From a bacterium (GTDB taxonomy: Bacteria > Verrucomicrobiota > Verrucomicrobiia > Opitutales > UBA953), in NCBI GenBank assembly GCA_009926645.1, contig RFOO01000062.1:1-6565 (forward strand): 6,565 bases of DNA. The letters run 5' to 3'. Shown piece by piece: positions 1 to 6,001 of this stretch; position 1 is the first letter of the stretch, and each line of letters opens with the position of its first letter. Made by a program: the position numbers and the translations under genes. The notes below the pieces were generated by a model that was given only the letters and a program-made list of their open reading frames with translations, searched no databases and was not told the DNA's origin.

Positions 1-954
1 CGTGATGCACGGACGGGTTTACCGATTTATTCTTTGTATGGCGCAACGCGTCGGCCAACGCCTGAAATGTTAGAGGGCTTAGACGTTATCGTCATCGATT
101 TTCAAGATATTGGATCCCGCTCATACACCTACATCAGTTGTATGCGTTACGTGATTGAGGCGTGCTTTTCTCTCGATCGGCCGGTGCGCGTGGTCGTTCT
201 TGATCGGCCCAATCCGCTCGGCGGAGAAAAGATCGATGGACCTTTCATTGAGCGCGGGGTCAAAAGTTATGTGGGTGCCTATGAAATGCCTTATGTTCAC
301 GGTTTAACTATCGGTGAAATCGCTCGTTGGGCAGTAGCAACGCCAGGGGTCTTAGAAATCTCGGAAGCACAAAGAAAACGCGGAAGTCTCGAGGTAATTT
401 CCATGCGTAACTGGAATCGCTCTCTCTTGTGGAATCAAACAGGACTGAATTGGGTGCCGACCTCTCCGCGCATTCCGAATCCACAAGCAGCTTTGGGGTA
501 TGCCATGGTTGGGTTGGGATGTATCATCGGAGATTTTAGTCACACCTATCGTGATCAAATGCATTTCCGTTTTATCCGTTATGGGAAAAGAAAATCCGAT
601 GATCTCATTTCGGCTTTAGGTTCATCAGTGCCAGGATTGAAACTCGAACCCAAGGTTATGCCTGATGGGACGCAGGGAGTTTACACCACGGTATCAAATT
701 GGTCACGATTCAAGCCCACCGCGATATCGCTTCACATGATGAGGCAGTGTTGTGTTTGGGATAGTACCAATCCCTTTGCCCAAGCCTCACACCTTGAACG
801 CGATTTGTTTAACAAGCACGTGGGGAGTCCTAATTTTCTTAATGAACTAAGAACGCAAGGGGCCAAAATTGATTTGCAGCGCTGGATGACACGCTGGGCG
901 GGTGATGCGGAGGCATTTCGTTCCCGCACCTCACCTTATCGACTTTACTCTTAA
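1..954 (+). CDS. namZ: NamZ/DUF1343 family protein (exo-beta-N-acetylmuramidase-like), 5'-truncated by window
   Basis: The frame is open from base 1 to the TAA at 952-954, giving 317 codons. Family members are usually about 400 residues, so the N-terminus and any signal peptide lie outside the window. The TTG at 34-36 is not the start: the codons before it encode GLPIYSLYG, which belongs to the conserved family block. Visible DUF1343 motifs in order are GLPIYSLYGATRRPTPEML (codons 6-24), VIDFQDIGSRSYTY (31-44), VVLDRPNPLGG (64-74), MPYVHGLTIGEIARW (96-110) and NWVPTSPRIPNPQAALGY (150-167). Characterised NamZ proteins remove terminal N-acetylmuramic acid from peptidoglycan fragments and act outside the cytoplasm or in the periplasm. 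The stretch that usually follows, which I recall as GTN-x-SEGRGT, is replaced here by IIGDFSHTYRDQMHF (codons 175-189). This may be a divergent subfamily, so the exact substrate is uncertain. The stop directly abuts the stop of the convergent purF gene. The family call is strong; the enzymatic activity is inferred. Confidence 0.85.
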   Translation, partial: RDARTGLPIYSLYGATRRPTPEMLEGLDVIVIDFQDIGSRSYTYISCMRYVIEACFSLDRPVRVVVLDRPNPLGGEKIDGPFIERGVKSYVGAYEMPYVHGLTIGEIARWAVATPGVLEISEAQRKRGSLEVISMRNWNRSLLWNQTGLNWVPTSPRIPNPQAALGYAMVGLGCIIGDFSHTYRDQMHFRFIRYGKRKSDDLISALGSSVPGLKLEPKVMPDGTQGVYTTVSNWSRFKPTAISLHMMRQCCVWDSTNPFAQASHLERDLFNKHVGSPNFLNELRTQGAKIDLQRWMTRWAGDAEAFRSRTSPYRLYS

Positions 955-2868
955 TTAGTAAGAGCGCCCATCGCGCTTTTCCCAGAAATTAATGTAAGCC
1001 TGATTGAGGACACCATAGCCTCCAGCGGTTGGGTATTTGCCTGTAAAATACCAATCACCCAAACTGGTCGGACAAGCTTTGTGGAGTGAATCAATTTTTT
1101 GGAATAAGAGAATGAGTTCTCCCTTCCAGCCAGACTTGCGCGGATAAACTAACTCTGCCGCTTTAGCGGAAATTTCATTTTCGGTGAAAGCATCATAGAT
1201 TCGCTGCACATGATTTTTCATCGCCGAGGCAGGTCCTTTGGCTTGAGCAAGACAGTCTTGGTAAACTTCTTGGAGCAGGTCGTGCTTACCCCGCTCTTTG
1301 CAGAGAGCGACCGCCGCTTGGAAGGCGAGGAATTTACCCATCTCTGACATATCGATACCGTAACAATCTGGATAACGAATTTGTGGTGCCGTCGAGGCAA
1401 TGACGATGCGCTTAGGATTAGGTCGAGCCAAGATGCCGAGAATCGATTGGCGTAAAGTGGTACCACGAACAATCGAGTCATCCACACAAACTAAAGTATC
1501 ACCCTCCCGCACCGTGCCGTATGAAATATCATAAACGTGCGACGCCATTTGCATACGATTTTTTTCCTGCGAAATAAAGGTCCGCAATTTCACATCTTTG
1601 TGCGCTACCTTTTCCCCGCGTGGCCAGCCACCCAAGACGAGTTTATCGATGGCGGATTCATCTAACTTCCCTGCACGCAGGGCTTCCGCGAGTTGGTTAC
1701 GTACTTGCACGCGACGGCGCCGACGCAGTTCTTCCATTAAACCATACCAAGCAATTTCTGCTGTATTGGGTATGTAGGAGAAGACAGCATGATCATGATC
1801 CTCACGAATGAGCTGAAGAATATCATCGGCCAGTGCCGCCCCAAGGGCTTTGCGCTCATGATAAATCTCCGGATCATTGCCACGGGAAAAATAAATTCTT
1901 TCGAATGAACAGTGACGTTTCTCTCCGGGATTGTGAATGGGCTCAATCGAGTGACGTCCATCGGCTTTAATGACGAGAGCGGAGCCAGGAGGCACTTCTT
2001 TGACATCAGCTTGGTTGACGCCAACAATCGTCATCAACGCGACGCGTTCGGAGGCGACGGCAACGAGGTCTTCGGTGCGAACGTACCAGCAAGGGCGAAT
2101 GCCATTCGCATCACGAACCACAAAGGCATCGCCGTTACCAATTAAGCCTGCAATCGCATACCCACCATCCCAATTTTTGGCGGCTCGGCGCAGCACGTTG
2201 CCAACATCTAAGTGTTTCGAAATTTCTTTTTGGATCGCGGCTCCTTCGAGGCCTTGATCTTTGAAAGCTTTAAAAAGCCGGTCATGCTCCTCATCTAGCC
2301 AAAAACCAATTTCTTCCAGAATCGATTGAGTATCGGTGGAATAAATGACGTGAGCGCCACGTTCGGTTAGCGAAGCATTCAGCGCCGAGGTATTCGTTAA
2401 ATTAAAATTACCAGCGACGAGCAAATTACGCGTCGGCCAAATGGATTTTCTGGCATAGGGGTGACAGGAGATGGAGTCAAAACTCCCCGAGGTTCCGTAG
2501 CGTAAGTGCCCTAGTAAAAGCTCCCCGCCGTAATCAAAATGGCGTTTAACGGTTTCGGGAAATTCTGGAACAATCGTCGCCTCGCGTACTTGATCGGCGT
2601 AGGCTTTAATTTGACGGGTAAAGATTTGCGTTAAGCCCTGTGCGCCAATTTCTCGATCGCGGAATAAAAAGGCTTCTCCGTTTTCGGCCCCAATTTTGAC
2701 ACAGCCAATGCCCGCTCCATCTTGGCCACGGTTGTGCTGTTTCTCCATTAACAGAAACAGCTGATTGAATCCATGAAGTGGCGACCCATATTTCTCCTGA
2801 TACCATTTTAGGTCCTTAGTCAGCCGGACTAGGGCAATGCCACATTCGTGCCTTAAAGAGTCGCTCAT
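955..2868 (-). CDS. purF: Long-form amidophosphoribosyltransferase (glutamine PRPP amidotransferase)
   Basis: This 637-residue protein is predicted to be a cytoplasmic glutamine PRPP amidotransferase, making 5-phosphoribosylamine in the first step of purine synthesis. The N-terminal class II glutaminase begins HECGIALVR. Cys9 would be the nucleophile once an 8-residue propeptide is removed. Further glutaminase motifs are QHNRGQDGAG (44-53), HLRYGTSG (121-128), GNFNLTN (153-159), RDANGIRP (252-259) and SERVAL (273-278). The phosphoribosyltransferase half shows CSFERIYFSR (320-329), YIPNTAE (365-371) and the PRPP loop VDDSIVRGTT (462-471). It ends in DWYFTGKYPTAGG (605-617), matching the FTGKYPT end of classic PurF. 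It is about 130-170 residues longer than E. coli or Bacillus PurF, partly from a basic insert near 378-426. The cysteines that hold the 4Fe-4S cluster in Bacillus PurF are absent beside FTGKYPT. This matches the long form I remember from Bacteroidota and Verrucomicrobiota. Some such genomes may carry a classic PurF too, so a different acceptor is possible. It is third in a likely operon, 55 bases after the previous gene, and has no clear Shine-Dalgarno sequence. Confidence 0.9.
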   Translation of the reverse strand: MSDSLRHECGIALVRLTKDLKWYQEKYGSPLHGFNQLFLLMEKQHNRGQDGAGIGCVKIGAENGEAFLFRDREIGAQGLTQIFTRQIKAYADQVREATIVPEFPETVKRHFDYGGELLLGHLRYGTSGSFDSISCHPYARKSIWPTRNLLVAGNFNLTNTSALNASLTERGAHVIYSTDTQSILEEIGFWLDEEHDRLFKAFKDQGLEGAAIQKEISKHLDVGNVLRRAAKNWDGGYAIAGLIGNGDAFVVRDANGIRPCWYVRTEDLVAVASERVALMTIVGVNQADVKEVPPGSALVIKADGRHSIEPIHNPGEKRHCSFERIYFSRGNDPEIYHERKALGAALADDILQLIREDHDHAVFSYIPNTAEIAWYGLMEELRRRRRVQVRNQLAEALRAGKLDESAIDKLVLGGWPRGEKVAHKDVKLRTFISQEKNRMQMASHVYDISYGTVREGDTLVCVDDSIVRGTTLRQSILGILARPNPKRIVIASTAPQIRYPDCYGIDMSEMGKFLAFQAAVALCKERGKHDLLQEVYQDCLAQAKGPASAMKNHVQRIYDAFTENEISAKAAELVYPRKSGWKGELILLFQKIDSLHKACPTSLGDWYFTGKYPTAGGYGVLNQAYINFWEKRDGRSY

Positions 2869-2923
2869 CGCAGGCTGGTGAGTCTGTCCAAGAGGCGCGC
2901 GTCCTGTCCAGCGCTTACTATTA
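2869..2923 (-). promoter_or_regulatory. Leader of purF with a direct heptamer repeat
   Basis: This 55-base gap precedes purF within the minus-strand set. On the plus strand CTGTCCA occurs at 2884-2890 and again at 2904-2910, exactly 20 bases apart, around a GC-rich core. Two same-face copies about two helical turns apart could be an operator, but the repeat is short and may be chance. No Shine-Dalgarno sequence is evident before the purF ATG, and I see no promoter or riboswitch of a known type. Confidence 0.25.
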
Positions 2924-3976
2924 TCAAGAACGCAGGAGGCGGCTCAAGCGGTCCAAGCTTTCCCCAATCAGCCCAGCCATACTCTGGTGTTGGCGGAAAG
3001 TGGGGTCTTTATGGTATTCGGCTAGCCCTTCGGCTAGTTCTTTAGCCTTTTCTGGGGTACTTAAGCGATTGGCTTCCATCGCGACCAGCAAATCTCGCAT
3101 GCGATCGGGTGCGGCGAGCAATCGTCGGTGAATCAGGGATTGCTCCTCTCGTCGGTATTGCGCGGCGGAAGCCGCATTAATGTGTTTCGCGCAAAGTTGG
3201 GCAAAGGGCCGGTTCTCTTTAAAAGATCCAGGAAGATAGAACCTTAGCCGGCCGTCGTAAGATTGTTGGTCAAAGTCCATCGCGCGAACACGTATCGCGG
3301 TGGCATCAAAATCAGGAGTAACGGCGACGACGAAGTTGTAGGCTCGCATATCACCCAGTAGCCGTACCAAGCAACGTTCTTCGAATTTAATCAACTCTTT
3401 GGCCAGACGAACGGGGTGGTGGCTATTCGCATCAATCCACTTTTCAGAAAAGATATCACCCGGAATACCGGTCACATGTTCTTCGACTAAGGTTTCACCC
3501 CAAGTCAGGTAGTGCATGCGGTTGGGTGAAAGGAGGTGCTCAAGTTCCAAACCACAAACCCGAGAGGCATCACCCGTTTTTACATAAAAATAATCGTGAT
3601 TTTCATTATAGGCATTAACGATACGAACGCGAAAAGGCTGAGAATTACCAAAAGAACAAAAATCAACGCGATCCACATAGACGTGACTAAACACGCGCAA
3701 TCCACCCTCACCGCGGAGCAGGGCGTAGGTTTCTAACAAGCTTTGAGAAAGACTAGCCATCACTTCGGGTTGGTAGGCCACGGTTTCCCACAACGTATCG
3801 CGACCGCGATCCAACAACGGCATGGCCGCGGTAAAATCACGCAACTGAGCGTAGGAAACGGGCAGTGTCACTTCGCGACCTTCACGGGCTAAATACTCAC
3901 GAAGCTGCTCACCAATCGGGTAGGCTGGCTTACGCTGCGTTTTTTTAAATTCAAACTCTGAGCCAGCGGCGTCCAT
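2924..3976 (-). CDS. Unrecognised 350-aa protein with protein-kinase-like motifs
   Basis: I do not recognise a named family. The 350-residue protein is soluble-looking, with no signal peptide or membrane segment and a charged helical C-terminus (about 255-350). The middle reads like a kinase-type nucleotide-binding fold. YFYVKTGD carries a candidate ATP-anchoring Lys133, and GLELEHLL has a possible partner Glu144 or Glu146. LVEEHVTGIPGD (163-174) resembles a hinge. GDMRAYNF (208-215) gives D-x4-N (Asp209, Asn214), as in catalytic loops, and MDFD (233-236) resembles the metal-binding DFG. The spacing from Asn214 to Asp234 is 20 residues, longer than in typical kinases, and no clear glycine loop is visible, so this is inference. 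An aminoglycoside-phosphotransferase-like or HipA-like small-molecule or protein kinase, or a pseudokinase, would fit. The ATG lies only 3 bases after the NUDIX stop with no Shine-Dalgarno sequence, suggesting translational coupling. purF follows after 55 bases. That the gene is real is strongly supported by length and packing; its function is unknown. Confidence 0.85.
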   Translation of the reverse strand: MDAAGSEFEFKKTQRKPAYPIGEQLREYLAREGREVTLPVSYAQLRDFTAAMPLLDRGRDTLWETVAYQPEVMASLSQSLLETYALLRGEGGLRVFSHVYVDRVDFCSFGNSQPFRVRIVNAYNENHDYFYVKTGDASRVCGLELEHLLSPNRMHYLTWGETLVEEHVTGIPGDIFSEKWIDANSHHPVRLAKELIKFEERCLVRLLGDMRAYNFVVAVTPDFDATAIRVRAMDFDQQSYDGRLRFYLPGSFKENRPFAQLCAKHINAASAAQYRREEQSLIHRRLLAAPDRMRDLLVAMEANRLSTPEKAKELAEGLAEYHKDPTFRQHQSMAGLIGESLDRLSRLLRS

Positions 3977-3979
3977 GGA

Positions 3980-4501
3980 TTAATCGAGGTGTGGCCGAAG
4001 ATGACTTTCTTCAATCACCATTTGTAATGGCTGGTGGGGATGACATTCCGCACGATAAGCGATAAAACTTCGTCGGTGTTGGTCGAAGATTGGCCAAATC
4101 AGAGTGCGGTCTGATTCAGGGATTTTAATTTGCGTAATTTCTTCTCGAGCAAAAAAAGCAAATTTACCTTCAGTGATCGTGGCAGGGACTTCTTTAAGGC
4201 GGCGACGACAATCAAAGAGGAACATCAGCCAATGGGTCTGTCCTTCATAACCTTTTTCGGAAATCATTCCGAAAAGATGTAAATCGGAGGTCTTTACTTT
4301 GACTCCTGCTTCTTCCGCAACTTCGCGAACCGCACATTCAAAAGGCGATTCTCCTGTGGCTGTCTCCAGTTTTCCTCCAAGCGGACTCCAGCAACCTTGA
4401 TTAGGAGCTTTGGTGCGTTGAATGAGCAGAAGTTTTCCGTTTTCATCGTGTAGAAAAACGAGAACGCTGATTTTAAAAGGGAGGGTCGCTCCAGTGGACA
4501 T
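3980..4501 (-). CDS. NUDIX hydrolase
   Basis: This 173-residue cytoplasmic protein is of the NUDIX family, which hydrolyses nucleoside diphosphates linked to another group (oxidised dNTPs, ADP-ribose, nucleotide sugars and similar) using Mg2+ or Mn2+. The N-terminal strand FKISVLVFLHDENGKLLLIQR is typical. The NUDIX box runs from Gly43 to Val67: GGKLE, then TATGE with Glu51, then REVAEEAGV (59-67) supplying the metal-binding REVxEE glutamates. Compared with the consensus G-x5-E-x7-REUXEEXGU, two extra residues lie between Gly43 and Glu51; the rest of the box is intact. The SPLGG just before the box (39-43) and the W-S-P tryptophan are common in MutT/ADP-ribose types, but the substrate cannot be read from the sequence. 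It is the first gene of the minus-strand set and diverges from the Fpg gene. CAAGG lies 7 bases before the ATG as a modest Shine-Dalgarno sequence. A sanitising role for oxidised nucleotides would suit the neighbouring Fpg, but that is conjecture. Confidence 0.9.
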   Translation of the reverse strand: MSTGATLPFKISVLVFLHDENGKLLLIQRTKAPNQGCWSPLGGKLETATGESPFECAVREVAEEAGVKVKTSDLHLFGMISEKGYEGQTHWLMFLFDCRRRLKEVPATITEGKFAFFAREEITQIKIPESDRTLIWPIFDQHRRSFIAYRAECHPHQPLQMVIEESHLRPHLD

Positions 4502-4594
4502 AACTCTACCTTGCCCGAGACGAGAGTGGGCACAACCACGGAGTGAAGTTTTCCGAGGAGTTGCGTTCAGGCACGGCCCAGCTAAGTTTATTCC
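4502..4594. promoter_or_regulatory. Divergent intergenic region between the NUDIX gene and the Fpg gene
   Basis: These 93 bases separate two genes that read away from each other, so the promoters of the minus-strand set and of mutM-rsmD should lie here or just inside the adjoining gene. I see no convincing -35/-10 pair on either strand. The best plus-strand candidate is TTGCGT (4561-4566) with TAAGTT (4583-4588) at 16-base spacing. Each matches only three of six sigma-70 consensus bases, and the pair would place the transcript start almost on the mutM ATG. No strong inverted repeat or operator is apparent. The promoter function is inferred from gene orientation alone. Confidence 0.45.
4509..4512 (-). 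promoter_or_regulatory. Ribosome binding site of the NUDIX gene
   Basis: On the minus strand AAGG sits 7 bases before the ATG at 4501. It is a partial Shine-Dalgarno match and supports that ATG as the start. The next two genes of the set, at 3976 and 2868, have no comparable motif. Confidence 0.5.
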
Positions 4595-5410
4595 ATGCCT
4601 GAACTCGCCGAAGTCGAATTTTTCCGTCGTCGCTGGGATGTTGCTCGAGGGAAAACAGTCAAAGCCGTTTATCTCAATCCGCGTGCGCGAGACAATCGTG
4701 GCCTACCCATTGCTAAGATAAAAAAAGTGCTACTTGGGCAAAAGTTTTTAGCTTCCCAAGCCGCTGCAAAACAAATGGCGTTTTATTTTACGAATCACCT
4801 TTGGCTGGGCATTCATTTAGGCATGACGGGAGAGTTGGCCGTGGGTCCCGCCGAACGAGAACCCAAGCCCCATGAACACCTCGTTCTTAAAATGTCGAAC
4901 GGCCAAGAACTCATCTTTATCGACCCTCGGCAGTTCGGGCGGGTTTTGTTCTATCAAGGTCAAGGCGTCCCTGAATGGTGGGCTAAAATTGCGCCTCCGA
5001 TTTTATCTCGTGCTTTTACGGTTCAGGTGGTTGCGGATTTTTTAAAACGTCATGGCCGTGCTCCCATCAAGGCCGTCTTGTTAATGCAGGAACGTTTTCC
5101 TGGTATTGGCAATTGGATGGCCGATGAAGTTTTATGGCGTGCAGGGTTTCACCCTCAAGCGAGGGCAGGCAATTTCGGACCGCAAGCGATTCTACGACTC
5201 CATCGCACTTTGCGCCAAGTGTGCCGCGATGCTTTAAAAGTGATTGGGAAGGATTGGTCCGACCCGCCAAGCCATTGGCTTTTTAATCATCGATGGAGCG
5301 ATGGGGGAAAGTGTCCCGCCTCTCGCGTGTTATTGAAAAGAGCACCCGTTGGCGGACGGACGACCTGTTGGTCTCCCGCTAAACAAAAATTAGGTGCGGA
5401 ACGCCGTTGA
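4595..5410 (+). CDS. mutM: Fpg/MutM-like DNA glycosylase with degenerate zinc finger
   Basis: This 271-residue protein of the Fpg/Nei family would excise oxidised purines (8-oxoguanine, formamidopyrimidines) from DNA and nick the strand by beta/delta elimination in base-excision repair. The start is fixed by MPELAEVE: after Met removal, Pro2 is the Schiff-base nucleophile and Glu3 the catalytic acid. Other conserved points are Lys59 in AAAKQM, HLGMTGEL (74-81), DPRQFGR (110-116), Lys159 in the APIKAVL segment and the helix-two-turn-helix FPGIGNWMADEVLWRAG (168-184) with Asn173. The C-terminal finger keeps its hairpin and the DNA-contacting Arg255 in VGGRTT, but an ungapped match to the usual C-x2-C...C-x2-C gives Cys240, Ser243, Ser259 and Lys262. 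Three of four zinc ligands are therefore gone. MPEL favours Fpg over Nei, but the lesion range may differ from E. coli MutM. No Shine-Dalgarno sequence is visible. rsmD follows after 30 bases, probably in the same transcript. Confidence 0.88.
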   Translation: MPELAEVEFFRRRWDVARGKTVKAVYLNPRARDNRGLPIAKIKKVLLGQKFLASQAAAKQMAFYFTNHLWLGIHLGMTGELAVGPAEREPKPHEHLVLKMSNGQELIFIDPRQFGRVLFYQGQGVPEWWAKIAPPILSRAFTVQVVADFLKRHGRAPIKAVLLMQERFPGIGNWMADEVLWRAGFHPQARAGNFGPQAILRLHRTLRQVCRDALKVIGKDWSDPPSHWLFNHRWSDGGKCPASRVLLKRAPVGGRTTCWSPAKQKLGAERR

Positions 5411-5425
5411 CCTTTCTGTGAACAC

Positions 5426-5431
5426 GAGGGA
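5426..5431 (+). promoter_or_regulatory. Ribosome binding site of the rsmD-like gene
   Basis: GAGGGA ends 9 bases before the ATG at 5441. It is the clearest Shine-Dalgarno sequence in the window and confirms the rsmD start. It lies in the 30-base gap after the mutM stop, so rsmD can be translated independently of mutM. Confidence 0.65.
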
Positions 5432-5440
5432 CTTTTTTCT

Positions 5441-6001
5441 ATGCGTGTGACGGGAGGTATCGCTCGAGGAATTCAATTGCGTGTGCCCACGAAGGGTGGG
5501 GTGCGCCCAGCGACCGATTATATTCGGGAGGCCGTTTTTAATTCTCTCGCAGCGTTTATTCCTCAGGCAAAGGTCCTCGATTTATTTTCCGGTACGGGTG
5601 CTTATGCTTTAGATTCGCTGAGCCGTGGTGCACTTTCCGCCACGGCGGTGGATTTATCTATCGGAAGCGAAATCAAAGCTAATATGGCTGCGGTTGCTAA
5701 ATCCATGGGAGTGCCTGAATTGCCGATGAAAACAATCACGGGTGATGCGATGCGATTGGACTTAACCCCAGAGCGGTTCGATTGCATTTTTGCTGATCCA
5801 CCCTGGGAATTCTGGGAAACAAAAGGGGCAGAGATTGCACAAGCAGCCGTTGCTTATGCTAATCCTGGTTCGGGTGTGCGAGTTATTCTTGAAGCACCTG
5901 GAGGCTGGGCGGTCCCAGTGCCTTTGGGTTGGAAATTAAAGAAGGTTATCGGCAAAGGCAAAGGTCAGCCTGCCGCCTCCATTCTTATTCGCGAATCCTA
6001 A
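5441..6001 (+). CDS. rsmD: RsmD-like 16S rRNA (guanine966-N2)-methyltransferase
   Basis: This 186-residue protein has the usual RsmD length. The family uses S-adenosylmethionine to methylate N2 of G966 (E. coli numbering) of 16S rRNA within the assembling 30S subunit in the cytoplasm. It opens MRVTGGIARG, the family start, followed by the signature VRPATDYIREAVFN (21-34), equivalent to RPT-x-D-x2-RE-x-LFN. Motif I, VLDLFSGTGAYALDSLSRGA (45-64), is the S-adenosylmethionine loop. Asp71 ends the second strand and GDA (101-103) contacts the adenine side. The catalytic motif IV is DPPW (119-122), where DPPY or DPPF is more usual; Trp keeps the aromatic ring needed to stack on the base. It probably shares a transcript with mutM, and a good Shine-Dalgarno sequence sets the start. 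Its last 4 bases overlap the end of the convergent rsmE gene. Another guanine-N2 target is possible but less likely given the full-length family match. Confidence 0.9.
   Translation: MRVTGGIARGIQLRVPTKGGVRPATDYIREAVFNSLAAFIPQAKVLDLFSGTGAYALDSLSRGALSATAVDLSIGSEIKANMAAVAKSMGVPELPMKTITGDAMRLDLTPERFDCIFADPPWEFWETKGAEIAQAAVAYANPGSGVRVILEAPGGWAVPVPLGWKLKKVIGKGKGQPAASILIRES

Noticed and set aside
34..36. TTG as the start codon of the NamZ-like gene
   Set aside because: The frame is open upstream to base 1 and encodes conserved family residues (GLPIYS), so the gene begins before the window.
1218..2257. Several 60-100 residue open frames on both strands inside purF
   Set aside because: They are shadows of a strongly conserved 637-residue gene, lack any recognisable motif and have no ribosome binding site.
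2869..2923. Purine riboswitch before purF
   Set aside because: The 55-base gap is too short for a full purine aptamer plus expression platform, and none of its conserved core is visible.
4561..4588. Sigma-70 promoter for the Fpg gene
   Set aside because: Each hexamer matches the consensus at only three of six positions, so it is not listed as a separate promoter and is mentioned only within the intergenic region.
4422..4721. A 99-residue plus-strand frame spanning the divergent region
   Set aside because: It overlaps the start of the NUDIX gene in antisense and the start of the Fpg gene out of frame; the MPELAEVE start of Fpg is decisive.
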